Translations under genes and position numbers: made by a program
Notes under the pieces: generated by a model
The model's database searches: none
What the model saw: the letters and a program-made list of their open reading frames with translations, nothing else
What the model was told of the DNA's origin: nothing
DNA from: Sneathiella sp.
GTDB lineage: Bacteria; Pseudomonadota; Alphaproteobacteria; Sneathiellales; Sneathiellaceae
NCBI RefSeq assembly: GCF_029233945.1
Contig: NZ_JARGOQ010000002.1
Coordinates: forward strand, 17,863-81,862
Direction of reading: 5' to 3'
Length of the DNA stretch: 64,000 bases
In this document: positions 18,498-30,087 of the stretch, piece after piece
How positions within the stretch are numbered: position 1 is the stretch's first letter
Layout of the letters: each line of letters starts with the position of its first letter

Positions 18498-19868
18498 ATG
18501 AGGTTGCTTATAATTGGTTCCCTGAACGGTCAGATTGGCGCTGCCAGCCAGATCGCCATGTCACGCGGTGCCAAGGTCAGTCAGGTGGATGATATCGAGA
18601 TGGCTATGGCATCGCTGCGAGCAGGCAAGGGTGCCGACATGGCAATGATCGATGTCAATCTGCCGATTAAAACCCTTGTCACCATGCTTTCCAGCGAACG
18701 GATCAACCTTCCCGTCATCGCCTGCGGCGTGAATACCGACGCGGCGTCCGCAGCGAACGCCATCCGCGCAGGCGCAAAGGAATTCCTGCCCCTGCCGCCG
18801 GACCCCGAACTGATCGCAGCAGTCCTGGAAGCCGTATCCCAGGAAAGCCACAAGCTTGTTTTCGCGGACCCCGTCATGAAAGACGTTGTCGCCCTCGCAG
18901 AACAGATCGCACCCTCATCTGCATCGGTTCTGATCAATGGCGAAACGGGGACAGGCAAGGAAGTCATGGCGAGCTACCTGCACACACACAGTAACCGTGC
19001 CGACAAGCCCTTCGTTTGCGTAAACTGCGCCGCCATTCCGGAAAACCTGTTGGAATCGGAGCTTTTCGGTCATGAAAAAGGAGCCTTTACCGGCGCGATT
19101 GCCCGACGCATTGGAAAATTTGAAGAAGCCAACGGCGGCACGCTCCTGCTTGATGAAATCAGCGAGATGGACATCCAGTTACAGGCAAAATTACTCCGCG
19201 CCATTCAGGAAAAGATGATTGACCGCGTCGGCGGCACCAAGCCAGTTCCGGTTGACATTCGCATCATAGCGACGTCGAACCGTGATCTTGCCGAAGCCGT
19301 TGCCGAAAAGTCTTTCCGCGAAGATTTGTTGTTCCGGTTGAATGTCGTCACACTTAAAATTCCGCCCCTTCGTCAGCGCACAATCGATATCGAGGTTCTT
19401 TCCAAGCATTTTGCGAAAAAATATTCGGAATCAAACGGGCTTAGCGACCGGCGCCTCGACGATAGTGCCATAGTAAAACTTAAAGCAAATCCATGGAGAG
19501 GAAACGTTCGCGAGCTTGAAAACACGATCCATCGTGCCGTTCTTCTCTGTCAGAGCGATATGATCACCGGGGATGCCATTCTTATGCCTGACGGCAGTGC
19601 CACCCCGGCAGATCACGCCGCGCCTGTATCAGGCGGCGTAGAAAATGGCGCCGCTATGGCAAGTCCGCTTGTCGGACGAAAGGTCGCGGATGTCGAAAAG
19701 GATCTTATCCTGAATACGCTGGATCATTGTTTCGGCAATCGTACCCATGCCGCGAACATACTAGGCATTTCCATTCGGACGCTGCGGAACAAGCTCAAGC
19801 TTTATTCCGGTGATGGCGTTGAAATCCCGGCAGCAACCGGAGACAACCGGTATCAGGCCCGCGCCTGA
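18498..19868 (+). CDS. flbD: sigma-54-dependent flagellar transcriptional regulator FlbD
   Basis: GETGTGKE, GAFTGA motif, DEISEMD, C-terminal Fis-type HTH; position fliF-G-H-N-...-flbD as in other alphaproteobacteria. Confidence 0.9.
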   Translation: MRLLIIGSLNGQIGAASQIAMSRGAKVSQVDDIEMAMASLRAGKGADMAMIDVNLPIKTLVTMLSSERINLPVIACGVNTDAASAANAIRAGAKEFLPLPPDPELIAAVLEAVSQESHKLVFADPVMKDVVALAEQIAPSSASVLINGETGTGKEVMASYLHTHSNRADKPFVCVNCAAIPENLLESELFGHEKGAFTGAIARRIGKFEEANGGTLLLDEISEMDIQLQAKLLRAIQEKMIDRVGGTKPVPVDIRIIATSNRDLAEAVAEKSFREDLLFRLNVVTLKIPPLRQRTIDIEVLSKHFAKKYSESNGLSDRRLDDSAIVKLKANPWRGNVRELENTIHRAVLLCQSDMITGDAILMPDGSATPADHAAPVSGGVENGAAMASPLVGRKVADVEKDLILNTLDHCFGNRTHAANILGISIRTLRNKLKLYSGDGVEIPAATGDNRYQARA

Positions 19869-19910
19869 TTGCCTTAAGAATATATTCGAGTTCCGGAGCG
19901 TATACAGTAA

Positions 19911-22025
19911 ATGAGTGAACCCCAATCAACAGCGGCGGCGGCACAGGGAGGCAATGAGTTCCTCCAACGGATAGTGCAGATGGTCGGGCGCAGCGATATC
20001 GGTCTCGCCCTTGGCGTTGTCTGTATCCTGATTGTCCTGATCCTGCCGATGCCAAGCTGGCTGCTGGATTTCAGTCTGGCCATATCGATCACCTTTTCCG
20101 TCGTGATCCTGATGACTTGCCTGTTTATATCCAAACCCCTGGATTTCAGTTCCTTCCCGACGGTTCTCCTGATCGCGACGATGTTGCGGCTCGCCCTGAA
20201 CCTTGCCTCCACACGCCTGATCCTGTCCGAAGGACATACAGGCCCGGATGCAGCCGGTCACGTCATCGCCGCTTTTGGTAGTTTTGTCATGGGCGGCAAC
20301 TTTGTGATCGGGATTATTGTTTTCTCTATTCTGGTGCTGGTGAATTTCGTTGTCATCACCAAGGGTTCCGGTCGTATCGCCGAAGTCGCCGCCCGATTTT
20401 CTCTTGATGCCATGCCCGGCAAGCAAATGGCGATCGACGCCGATCTTTCTGCGGGCATGATCAATGAGGACACGGCCCGCACACGGCGCAAGGAACTGGA
20501 GGATGAGAGCGGGTTTTTCGGCTCCATGGACGGTGCCTCGAAATTTGTGCGTGGCGACGCGATTGCCGGTCTTCTGATTACATTTATCAATGTCATCGGT
20601 GGCATCATTATTGGCGTCGCACAGGAAGGCATGTCTTTCGCTGCCGCCGCAGACAGCTACACGCTCCTCACGGTTGGTGATGGTCTGGTCAGTCAGGTTC
20701 CGGCTCTTATCGTCTCCGTTGCGGCGGGCCTTCTGGTTTCGCGCGGCGGGGTTGTCGGCTCTACGGATAAAGCCCTGCTCGGTCAACTTGGTGGCTATCC
20801 CCGTGCGCTCGGGGTTAGCTCCTTCCTGTTGGTTGGCCTCTCTCTACTGCCCGGCGTTCCGATAATTCCCTTCCTGGTGTTGGCGGGCGGCATCGGTTAT
20901 TCAGCATTTGTCCTGAACCGCCGACAGGAGGTGAAGGCCGTCGAGGAAGAGCAGCTTCTGCTTGAAAACAATAAAGCTGCTGTTCCTGCGGAAGAGCCGA
21001 TTTCCACAGCGCTCGCAATTGACGATCTGCGCCTTGAGCTTGGCTACGGCCTGCTGTCCCTGATCAACGATAATGAGGGCTATCGCCTGACCGATCAGAT
21101 CAAGGCCCTGCGCCGCCAGATCGCCAGTGAAATGGGCTTTGTGATGCCCAGTGTCCGCATCCTCGATAACATGCAGCTTCCCGCCAACAACTATCTTGTC
21201 CGGGTCAAGGAGGTTGAGGCAGGCGCTGGCGATGTACGTCCGAACAATCTCCTGATTATGGATCCACAAGGGCAGAATATCGATCTGCCGGGCGAGGAGA
21301 CGGTCGAGCCGACATTTGGCCTGCCCGCCGTCTGGGTTGATACGGGCCAGCGCGAGGAAGCCTCTTTCCGGGGGTATACAATTGTTGATCCGGCAACCGT
21401 CATCACGACGCATCTGACTGAGATCCTGAAAGATCATATGCCGGATCTGCTGTCATATGCAGAAACGCAGAAACTTCTCGACGATCTGCCAAGCGTCAAC
21501 CAGAAGCTTATTGCCGATCTGATCCCGACGCATATTTCGGTAAGCGGCACCCAGCGCATTTTGCAAAACCTCCTTTCCGAGCGAGTCTCCATTCGTGATT
21601 TGCCAACCATTCTGGAAGGAATTTCGGAGGCGACGGGATATTCGCAGAATATCAATATCATCACAGAGCATGTTCGCGCCCGACTGGCGCGCCAGATCTC
21701 GGCAGTAAACACTGCGGAGGACGGCTATATTCCGTTGATTACACTGACCCCGCAATGGGAGCAGAATTTTGCCAATGCCATTGTCGGCCAGGGCGATGAC
21801 CGGCAGCTATCCATGGCGCCAAGCCAGCTTCAGGAGTTTATCGCAAGAGTGAGAGAAGTTTTTGAAACACTGGCAAGTCAAGGGCATAACCCGGTTATGC
21901 TGACCAGTCCGGCGATCCGCCCCTATGTCCGGTCCATCGTCGAACGCTTCCGTCCATCAACGGTAGTCATGTCACAGAATGAAATCCATCCAAAAGCCAG
22001 ATTAAAAACACTGGCACAGGTCTGA
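19911..22025 (+). CDS. flhA: flagellar biosynthesis protein FlhA
   Basis: 704 aa; LLIATMLRLALNLASTRLIL; ARFSLDAMPGKQMAIDADLSAGMI; FFGSMDGASKFVRGDAIAGLLIT. Confidence 0.97.
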   Translation: MSEPQSTAAAAQGGNEFLQRIVQMVGRSDIGLALGVVCILIVLILPMPSWLLDFSLAISITFSVVILMTCLFISKPLDFSSFPTVLLIATMLRLALNLASTRLILSEGHTGPDAAGHVIAAFGSFVMGGNFVIGIIVFSILVLVNFVVITKGSGRIAEVAARFSLDAMPGKQMAIDADLSAGMINEDTARTRRKELEDESGFFGSMDGASKFVRGDAIAGLLITFINVIGGIIIGVAQEGMSFAAAADSYTLLTVGDGLVSQVPALIVSVAAGLLVSRGGVVGSTDKALLGQLGGYPRALGVSSFLLVGLSLLPGVPIIPFLVLAGGIGYSAFVLNRRQEVKAVEEEQLLLENNKAAVPAEEPISTALAIDDLRLELGYGLLSLINDNEGYRLTDQIKALRRQIASEMGFVMPSVRILDNMQLPANNYLVRVKEVEAGAGDVRPNNLLIMDPQGQNIDLPGEETVEPTFGLPAVWVDTGQREEASFRGYTIVDPATVITTHLTEILKDHMPDLLSYAETQKLLDDLPSVNQKLIADLIPTHISVSGTQRILQNLLSERVSIRDLPTILEGISEATGYSQNINIITEHVRARLARQISAVNTAEDGYIPLITLTPQWEQNFANAIVGQGDDRQLSMAPSQLQEFIARVREVFETLASQGHNPVMLTSPAIRPYVRSIVERFRPSTVVMSQNEIHPKARLKTLAQV

Positions 22026-22036
22026 GGCAGCGATAG

Positions 22037-23146
22037 ATGCGGATCAAAACCTATACAGCCCCAACCATGGAAAAGGCGATAAATCTGCTGCGCCTCGAAA
22101 TGGGACCGGAAGCAATCATCCTGTCCAGCCAGAATATAAACAACGGTGATGTCCAACTGACGGCCGCCGTCGAACAAATCGATGCGGTGGCGCCACTAAA
22201 TAACGGCGCTTGGGCAACGGAATGGGATAGCGACTGGAAAGCGGAAGTGGCGGAACCGCCGCGTCCAAAACCAAACGGAAATGCCCATCGACCCAAAAGC
22301 TCCAAAGCGGCCACCCCGTCATCGGAAAAATCCGCCGAAGAGCAAATTACCCCGAAGATGGAAGCTCTCGTTCAATCGATGGCCTATCACGGGATTCCGC
22401 CAATCCTTGCGGAAAAGCTCTGCCGGACGGCGCTTGCTGTTAAATCGGAAGACACGGAACTGGCTCTCGCGGCGGCGCTGGACAGTCATTTCAAATACAC
22501 AGCACGTAGTTCGGGGCACAAACTACCCATAATGCTTGTCGGTCCGCCCGGCGTTGGCAAGACAATGACCCTTGCTAAATTTGCTGCGGCAGGAAAGCTG
22601 GAAGGACGCAAGGTGCATGTTATCACCACGGATACCAGCCGTGCAGGCGCCATCGAACAGCTAAAAGCCTATACGGATATTCTTGAATTTGATCTCGAAA
22701 TCGCCGAGACACCAGAGCAGCTCGCATCTCTTGTAAACAAAAAGAAAGAGATAGAGAACGTCGACCTTCTCATCGATACCGCCGGTGTCAATGTCTATGA
22801 TGAAGATGACGTCACCAAGCTTACCCGGCTAATCATTGCCGCTAAGGCAGAGCCTGTCGCTGTTCTCGCCGCCGGCACCGATACCGCTGAAATGAGCGAT
22901 ACAGCAGAAGGCTTTGCGACGCTGGGTGCGCGACGATTAATAGTGACGCGCCTCGATACCACGCGACGCTATGGCGGGGTTTTCACAGCCGCCCATACGG
23001 CCAAACTCAGCTTCTCCTACGCCAGCGTTTCTTCATCAGTTGCCACCGGCCTCCATAAGATCAATCCGGTAAACCTCGCCCGGCTTCTATTGAGAGACCC
23101 GACACAACCCAAAGTCGACAAAGAATTTGACAAGGTAAAGCCATGA
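22037..23146 (+). CDS. flhF: flagellar biosynthesis GTPase FlhF
   Basis: MRIKTYTAPTMEKAINLLRLEMGPEAIILSSQ; SRP-type G domain LVGPPGVGKTMTLAKFAA, DTSRAGAIEQLKAY, DTAGVN. Confidence 0.92.
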   Translation: MRIKTYTAPTMEKAINLLRLEMGPEAIILSSQNINNGDVQLTAAVEQIDAVAPLNNGAWATEWDSDWKAEVAEPPRPKPNGNAHRPKSSKAATPSSEKSAEEQITPKMEALVQSMAYHGIPPILAEKLCRTALAVKSEDTELALAAALDSHFKYTARSSGHKLPIMLVGPPGVGKTMTLAKFAAAGKLEGRKVHVITTDTSRAGAIEQLKAYTDILEFDLEIAETPEQLASLVNKKKEIENVDLLIDTAGVNVYDEDDVTKLTRLIIAAKAEPVAVLAAGTDTAEMSDTAEGFATLGARRLIVTRLDTTRRYGGVFTAAHTAKLSFSYASVSSSVATGLHKINPVNLARLLLRDPTQPKVDKEFDKVKP

Positions 23147-23952
23147 TCCAGACCGAAAGCCCTCTGCGCAACCGCCCGTCACACCATCCGGCGACCGAGC
23201 CCGCGGGCAAAAACCTCATTACGATTGCGTCCGGCAAGGGCGGTGTCGGTAAAACGGTTCTCGCCATCAGTCTTGCCGAGGCCCTTGCCAAAGCCGGGAA
23301 AAAGATTCTGCTGTTTGACGGCGATGTCGGGCTTGCCAATGTCGATATCCAGCTGGGGATTATGCCTGAAAAGGACCTGGCGACCGTTATCACGGGTGAA
23401 ATGGCGTTGAAGGACGTGATTTTCAAATGCGCTGCGGGCGGGTTCGACCTTATCGCCGGCCGATCTGGCTCCGGCGCTCTGGGCAGTATGTCCGTGGGCC
23501 AGCTTAAGAAAATCCGGGAGGATCTGGCCGCACTCGGCAGTAAATATGATTTCATCATTCTGGATCTTGGCGCGGGCGTCGATGATGCGGTGAAGACGCT
23601 TTCCAACGGACAAGGGACGAAACTGGTGGTCACCACCGGCGATCCCACATCGCTCACGGACGCCTATGCCTATATCAAGGTGACATCACAGATGATGCCG
23701 GGGGCAGATCTGCGTGTCTTGATAAACATGGCAAAATCAGAGGCTGATGGGCAGAAGATATACGGAAAACTGCTGAGCGCCTGCCGGAATTTTCTGAAAT
23801 TTGAACCCCCGCTCGCTGGCATCATCGAACTGGATGAGAAGGTTTCCAACGCAATCCGTGCGCAGGCCGGGCTTATGACGCGATACCCAACCAGCAACGC
23901 GGCCGGGAATGTTGATAGTCTTGCACACAACATCATCAAGGGAGCTGCATAG
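23143..23952 (+). CDS. flhG: MinD/ParA-type flagellar number regulator FlhG (FleN)
   Basis: ITIASGKGGVGKTVLAISLAEALAKAGKKILLFDGDVGLANVDIQLG; ATGA overlap with flhF. Confidence 0.9.
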   Translation: MIQTESPLRNRPSHHPATEPAGKNLITIASGKGGVGKTVLAISLAEALAKAGKKILLFDGDVGLANVDIQLGIMPEKDLATVITGEMALKDVIFKCAAGGFDLIAGRSGSGALGSMSVGQLKKIREDLAALGSKYDFIILDLGAGVDDAVKTLSNGQGTKLVVTTGDPTSLTDAYAYIKVTSQMMPGADLRVLINMAKSEADGQKIYGKLLSACRNFLKFEPPLAGIIELDEKVSNAIRAQAGLMTRYPTSNAAGNVDSLAHNIIKGAA

Positions 23953-23969
23953 TAATGCGGTAACAATGA

Positions 23970-25763
23970 ATGAGTGGAATTCGCTCACCATCAAGCGTGT
24001 CGTCCGGACTGACGGGCAGCGCCAAATCCCCCTCCTCCGGGCAGGGACCGGTTGAACCGGCGACACCTGCTGCGCCAACGGGAGAGCAGGCTGGCCTACC
24101 CGCCCGCACATCGCAGCATCCCAAACCCTCCGCCGCGATCAGCGAGAATACGCCAATAAACGCCGTCGTGATGGCAAAATCCACGAACGATAATATTGTC
24201 CTTCACACCGTGTTCGGCAATTTCAGGATTACGACGCCAACGCCCCTGACCATCGGCAGTCATATTGTGTTTGAAGTAACTGAAATGCAGGAGGTTATTT
24301 TAGCCCGGTTACTTGCCATGAATGGCCGGAGTTTTTCGCCGCCCATCGACGTCAGATTATTGCCTACTGTGGAGAAAACAGTTTCAGGAGCGGAAGGGTA
24401 CTTGAAAGCCGGGCAGTTGCATCCGCTTGAGCTAAAATCGGATATGCAAAATCTTGCGGCCTCTTTGTCACCGGTTGCCAAGACCGCGACGATCCCCCCC
24501 AAAACACCGGCCCAACTCTCGACCTTGATGCCACAGCTACCAGCCGATAAGCCAGTCGCCTCCCCAGCGGGAAACGTGGCCACCATTCAAAGTGAGGGAG
24601 GCCCCAAATCCAACCAGATGGGGTTCTCGGCCTACCAGAAGTACCACAATCCATCAATACCACCCGCGCAAGGCGCGGCGGGACAGACATCACCCGCTCC
24701 TCTCGGGTCTTCCAAGCTACCGGATACGATACAACGTCACATAGTTGTTGCTGACGTCCTTCGGCTACCATCTCCGACAGCCGTTGAAACGCCCCGGGGT
24801 TCAATTCCGATTGCAGAAGGGGCAAAAATCAACCTGATTGTTCGGCCGCAACAGATAACCGGCTCTCTGTCTCCCCGTGACGGCCTTTTTCAGGGGACGG
24901 TCATTGCGCTCAGCAGCGCATCGGCAACCAATGGCAATAGCCGCGTAACCCTGCAAACTCCGCTCGGGACGCTCTCCTATACAACAACGACCCCTCCTGC
25001 GACGGGGACAACTGTGCAGTTTTCCATCGCGGACGGCATTGACGTTTTCCCTCTTCCCAATGCGGAAACTCAACAATCTGGTGGGCGTCTACCAACGATC
25101 GGAGCTATGGGAGATTGGCAGAATCTTCGAGAATCCCTTAATCTCGTTGCGCGTCAGGATCCCATCATTGCCCAGACCGTGATCAATCAAATTATGCCTC
25201 AACCCAATACTCAGCTTTCGAACAGCCTGCTGTTTTTTATGGCAGCGCTGAACCTGGGCTCTATCGAGAAATGGCTGGGCCAGGATTTCGCCCATGCCCT
25301 GAAGGCAGCGGGTCGGGCTCCTCTCCTGCAAGCGCTCGAAGATGATTTCGCGACTTTTTCAAGGTTACAGTCGGATACCGGCGGACAGGACTGGAAGACC
25401 CTTAACTTCCCGTTCTTCGATGGACATAACCTGAGGCAGATACGTATGTTCCATCGGCAGAGAAAAGACCCTAACAATGCCGATCCTGATAAGGACACGA
25501 CCCGCTTCGTTATCGAGCTTAATTTAACTAAATCCGGACAGTTGCAGCTTGATGGCCTCTTCAAGCGCAGTGTGTTCGATCTCGCCGTTCGCAGCCATCA
25601 GGCGATCCCGGAAGAAATGCGCCTGCATATCGGTAAGCTTTTCAACGAGCATATAGAGATTTCCGGTCTAAAAGGACAGCTAATTTTTAAGACCATTCCC
25701 TCCTTTCCCGTTGATCCGCTGTCGGAGTGGGAGAGCGGTCATGATGTCGGTGCCCGCACCTAA
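23970..25763 (+). CDS. second FliK-like (hook-length control C-terminal domain-like) protein
   Basis: Pro/Ser/Thr-rich N-terminal half; C-term RFVIELNLTKSGQLQLDGLFKRSVFDLAVRSHQAIPEEMRLHIGKLFNEHIEISGLKGQLIFKTI. Confidence 0.6.
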   Translation: MSGIRSPSSVSSGLTGSAKSPSSGQGPVEPATPAAPTGEQAGLPARTSQHPKPSAAISENTPINAVVMAKSTNDNIVLHTVFGNFRITTPTPLTIGSHIVFEVTEMQEVILARLLAMNGRSFSPPIDVRLLPTVEKTVSGAEGYLKAGQLHPLELKSDMQNLAASLSPVAKTATIPPKTPAQLSTLMPQLPADKPVASPAGNVATIQSEGGPKSNQMGFSAYQKYHNPSIPPAQGAAGQTSPAPLGSSKLPDTIQRHIVVADVLRLPSPTAVETPRGSIPIAEGAKINLIVRPQQITGSLSPRDGLFQGTVIALSSASATNGNSRVTLQTPLGTLSYTTTTPPATGTTVQFSIADGIDVFPLPNAETQQSGGRLPTIGAMGDWQNLRESLNLVARQDPIIAQTVINQIMPQPNTQLSNSLLFFMAALNLGSIEKWLGQDFAHALKAAGRAPLLQALEDDFATFSRLQSDTGGQDWKTLNFPFFDGHNLRQIRMFHRQRKDPNNADPDKDTTRFVIELNLTKSGQLQLDGLFKRSVFDLAVRSHQAIPEEMRLHIGKLFNEHIEISGLKGQLIFKTIPSFPVDPLSEWESGHDVGART

Positions 25764-26113
25764 ATGCCAAGCTCCTTGCGCGCTGCTCTGGTTAGTTTCG
25801 CTTTAATTATGGAATAAGCTTCGCGAATATAGGCCTCAATATCCTGATCCGTCATCGCATCCCTCTCAACCAGCTGTACCCACTTCGCCCGCGCAAGATA
25901 GGGCGCCGGAATGATGCCGTCCTGTTCAATAAGGATTGCATAAGTAAGATCACTGCACTTAAAACCAATTTTCTCCGCCTCCCCCGGGCCCCAGTTGGAA
26001 CAGATGGCGAATATCTTTCCCCCGATTTTCCAGACAGACGCATTTCCCCACTGCACGACATTAGTGACAGCAGGCAAGGTGCCACAGAACCGGTCAAATT
26101 CGTCTCTCGTCAT
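25760..26113 (-). CDS. MmcQ/YjbR family DNA-binding protein
   Basis: MTRDEFDRFCGTLPAVTNVVQWGNASVWKIGGKIFAICS; LTYAILIEQDGIIPAPYLARAKWVQL. Confidence 0.85.
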   Translation of the reverse strand: MTRDEFDRFCGTLPAVTNVVQWGNASVWKIGGKIFAICSNWGPGEAEKIGFKCSDLTYAILIEQDGIIPAPYLARAKWVQLVERDAMTDQDIEAYIREAYSIIKAKLTRAARKELGI

Positions 26114-26245
26114 TTCTCTTCACTCCTTTCACAGCATTCCTCCATTCCCGCATTCCGCATAACTCTTTCTCAATATTCGAGCTTGATAGATTGCGAGCGC
26201 TACGCCATATTCCCGGTCAAATCCGCACGATTAGGAATACGATAG

Positions 26246-27151
<906 letters not shown>

Positions 27152-27162
27152 CTGCCTTTTCG

Positions 27163-28008
27163 TCACTGTTCCAAATCTACGGATTTAATCAGCGCTTCTA
27201 TCGAGGAAAAGGATGCAGCGGACTGAAAGGGCGCGAAGGACCCGGTATCGAGAATTTCTCGCGCGGCGCTTATCATCGCCCCGTAAGCAACCCGGGCGAA
27301 GGCAGAGCCGACACTGATCCGTTTCACCCCTGCAGCTTCAAGCTCTGCAATTGTTACGCCCGGCAGGCCGATGCCCGCGACAACATTAACCGGTTTCGAA
27401 ACCTCCTGACAGACCGTCTTGATGGCCTCTAAATCGGGAAGCGCCGGCGCATATAGGACGTCGGCTCCGACCATCTCGTAGCATTGCAGGCGCATCAAAG
27501 TATCGTCAAAATCTGGCCGGTTAAAGAGGTAATTTTCGGCCCTGGCCGTCAGCATGAAGGGTCTATCAAGCCCCCTCACAACTTCAGCAGCCGCGGCAAT
27601 TCGCTCAATCGCGTGGGCGCGCTCATAAATGGGACTGTCCGGATCACCTGTCGCATCCTCAATTGTGCAGCCGGCAAGGCCAATTTCGGCGGCCAGCCGG
27701 ACCGTCTCCGCTACCTCTTCGGGCGAATGGCCATATCCATTCTCAAGATCGGCGCTGACGGGTAAGGGTGTCGCCGCAATAATTCCGGCGGCATGGTCGA
27801 GAGCTTCCTCGCGGCCGATTTCACCGATCGAGGTTCCCTTGCCCGTAGAGAAGGCAAAACCGGCGCTCGTCGTTGCCAGCGCCTCAAAACCAAGTGCTGT
27901 CAGCATCTTCGTCGAGCCCGTATCCCACGGATTGGGAAGAACAAACGCTTTTTCCCGCAGATGCAACGCCTTGAACGCCTCCGCCCTTTCACAAATATCG
28001 GTCGACAT
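27163..28008 (-). CDS. isocitrate lyase/PEP mutase superfamily protein
   Basis: FVLPNPWDTGSTKMLTALGFEALATTSAGFAFSTGKG; VSADLENGYGHSPEEVAETVR; ITIEDATGD-like motif. Confidence 0.88.
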   Translation of the reverse strand: MSTDICERAEAFKALHLREKAFVLPNPWDTGSTKMLTALGFEALATTSAGFAFSTGKGTSIGEIGREEALDHAAGIIAATPLPVSADLENGYGHSPEEVAETVRLAAEIGLAGCTIEDATGDPDSPIYERAHAIERIAAAAEVVRGLDRPFMLTARAENYLFNRPDFDDTLMRLQCYEMVGADVLYAPALPDLEAIKTVCQEVSKPVNVVAGIGLPGVTIAELEAAGVKRISVGSAFARVAYGAMISAAREILDTGSFAPFQSAASFSSIEALIKSVDLEQ

Positions 28009-28118
28009 TTGCCCTCCTCGATTAAATGTTCATGTTTTGTTCACTATCGCGAATTTATTGCAAACTTGCAAGAAAAAACACAACCGTAGCGACAGAAGCA
28101 CGGGGAAGTAAAACTGGC

Positions 28119-28532
28119 TCAACCTTTACGCCGATGCAGGTCAATCGCCAGTTCATCGAGGCTCATTTGCTCAACCCTGTTACGCTCGTATTTTTCCCTA
28201 ATCCCACGGGCATCGAGCGCGACCTGATATTTCTTGAGTTCCTGATAACAGCTGGTTACCTCTTCATTTAGCGTGGCGATCTTGGTGTCTACCTCTTCGA
28301 TGCTTGCCTGGATATTTTCTCTTTGCTGCCTGGCAGCGGCGACATAGTTTGCAAATGAGAAGCCGACCTCAGGATTGGTCCCGGCGACATCCTGCTCCCG
28401 CTGCTGCTCTTCTTCAAGAGCCCTTAATTGTTTGACGAAACTTGCGCGCAGATTTTCAAAATCGACGAGTTCCCGCCGCTTCTCGTCAAGCTTCCATTTA
28501 TGGACCCTGATTAAACTGTCTAAGCCCTTCAT
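28119..28532 (-). CDS. fliJ: flagellar export protein FliJ
   Basis: MKGLDSLIRVHKWKLDEKRRELVDFENLRASFVKQLRALEEEQ; coiled coil; downstream of fliI. Confidence 0.85.
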   Translation of the reverse strand: MKGLDSLIRVHKWKLDEKRRELVDFENLRASFVKQLRALEEEQQREQDVAGTNPEVGFSFANYVAAARQQRENIQASIEEVDTKIATLNEEVTSCYQELKKYQVALDARGIREKYERNRVEQMSLDELAIDLHRRKG

Positions 28533-28566
28533 CTTGATCTCGATTTCAATGCATCAGTCTCCAAAC

Positions 28567-29967
28567 TCAAACCGTTTCTGGTTCTGGTTGCCGTGCGAGG
28601 ATCTCCGAAAGCGCTGCGAAACATTCCGGCAAGCTGGCTCTCTCATTCTTGCCCTGGCTCATGAATTCTTCCAGCATCGGGAAAAAGTGAATGGCCTCGT
28701 CGACCAGTGGATCCGCGCCTTGTCGATATGCACCCAAGCGGATCATTTCCGCCATGTCGTCATAGGTCGATAGATATTGCTTCGCCTTCAAAATAAGAGT
28801 GTTTTCGGCGTCATTATTGCAGCCGGGCATCGTTCGGGAGATAGACTTGAGAACATTAATTGCGGGGTACCGGCCCCGCTCCGCGATTTGCCGCTCCATA
28901 ACAATATGACCATCCAGAATTCCGCGAACAGCATCTGCGATAGGCTCATTATGATCATCACCTTCGACAAGAACGGTAAAAAGCCCCGTAATGCTACCCT
29001 TACCGGCCCCCGGTCCCGCGCGTTCAAGTAATTTCGGTAGTTCACTGAAGACAGTCGGAGTATATCCCTTGCTCGTGGGGGGTTCACCGCCCGAAAGGCC
29101 AATGTCCCGTTGTGCCATGGCAAATCTGGTGACGCTATCCATCAGGCAAAGCACCTCGCGATCCTCATCGCGGAAATATTCCGCCAGAGAAAGCGTCAGA
29201 TAAGCAGCCTGGCGCCGCATAAGTGCGGATTCATCAGACGTCGCAACAACAACAATGCTCCGCTTCAACCCCTCTTCACCAAGATCATCCTTGATAAATT
29301 CCTGCACTTCCCGGCCGCGCTCCCCGATCAAGCCAATCACATTGATATCCGCCGCCGTATTCCGCGCAAGCATGGAGAACAACACCGACTTCCCGACACC
29401 GGAGCCCGAGAAAATACCCATTCTCTGCCCACGACAACAAGTAACGAAGCTGTTCAGGGCGCGAACGCCAAGATCAATTTTGTCACCGACCCGTTGGCGG
29501 GTATGTGCTGGCGGCGGCGTATTCCGAAAGGGAACAGCCCTGCTTCCGGACTTAAGGGGCGGTCCCCCGTCAATCGGTTCCCCCATGGCATTGATCACCC
29601 GTCCGAGCCAGCTTTCATTTGGAAAGACAACCGGATCCCGCTCTGCGATTTCCGCCTTACAACCGATGCCAATCCCCTCCAGAACGCCAAACGGCATGAG
29701 CAACGCGCGGTCATCGCGGAAACCGACCACCTCGCACTTTACCTTACCGCTACCGCGGGCGCATAGATTAACGCGGCTGCCAATGCTCAGATGTCTTTGA
29801 ATACCACCGATTTCGACCAGCAGCCCCATTATTGCAACCACACGACCGTAATATTGCGCGGTAGGAACCCGATCGATTTCCGAAATAATGCTTTGCACGA
29901 AAGACGCCTCGCTAAACTTGTTTGTACGACCCTGACTTGGTGAGTTAAGCCATTCTGGCAGATACAT
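28567..29967 (-). CDS. fliI: flagellum-specific ATP synthase FliI
   Basis: [21 protein letters not shown] Walker [45 protein letters not shown]. Confidence 0.96.
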   Translation of the reverse strand: MYLPEWLNSPSQGRTNKFSEASFVQSIISEIDRVPTAQYYGRVVAIMGLLVEIGGIQRHLSIGSRVNLCARGSGKVKCEVVGFRDDRALLMPFGVLEGIGIGCKAEIAERDPVVFPNESWLGRVINAMGEPIDGGPPLKSGSRAVPFRNTPPPAHTRQRVGDKIDLGVRALNSFVTCCRGQRMGIFSGSGVGKSVLFSMLARNTAADINVIGLIGERGREVQEFIKDDLGEEGLKRSIVVVATSDESALMRRQAAYLTLSLAEYFRDEDREVLCLMDSVTRFAMAQRDIGLSGGEPPTSKGYTPTVFSELPKLLERAGPGAGKGSITGLFTVLVEGDDHNEPIADAVRGILDGHIVMERQIAERGRYPAINVLKSISRTMPGCNNDAENTLILKAKQYLSTYDDMAEMIRLGAYRQGADPLVDEAIHFFPMLEEFMSQGKNERASLPECFAALSEILARQPEPETV

Positions 29968-30030
29968 TTTAATGTTTCGTAAATGCCGTCATACGAAGTT
30001 AACAAAGATAGTTAATTTTTATCTTTTGTT

Positions 30031-30045
30031 TTAACTAATTGTTAA
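30031..30045. promoter_or_regulatory. CtrA box in the ctrA/fliI divergent region
   Basis: TTAA-CTAATTG-TTAA exact; six TTAA half-sites within about 60 bp (29999-30058). Confidence 0.7.
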
Positions 30046-30087
30046 GTTAAGTTGTTAATAATAGTTGGAGTACAGGAGGTACAATAT

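Noticed and set aside
19926-20786. 286-aa ORF antisense to flhA
   Set aside because: flhA is certain; the antisense protein is low-complexity and charged, with no family
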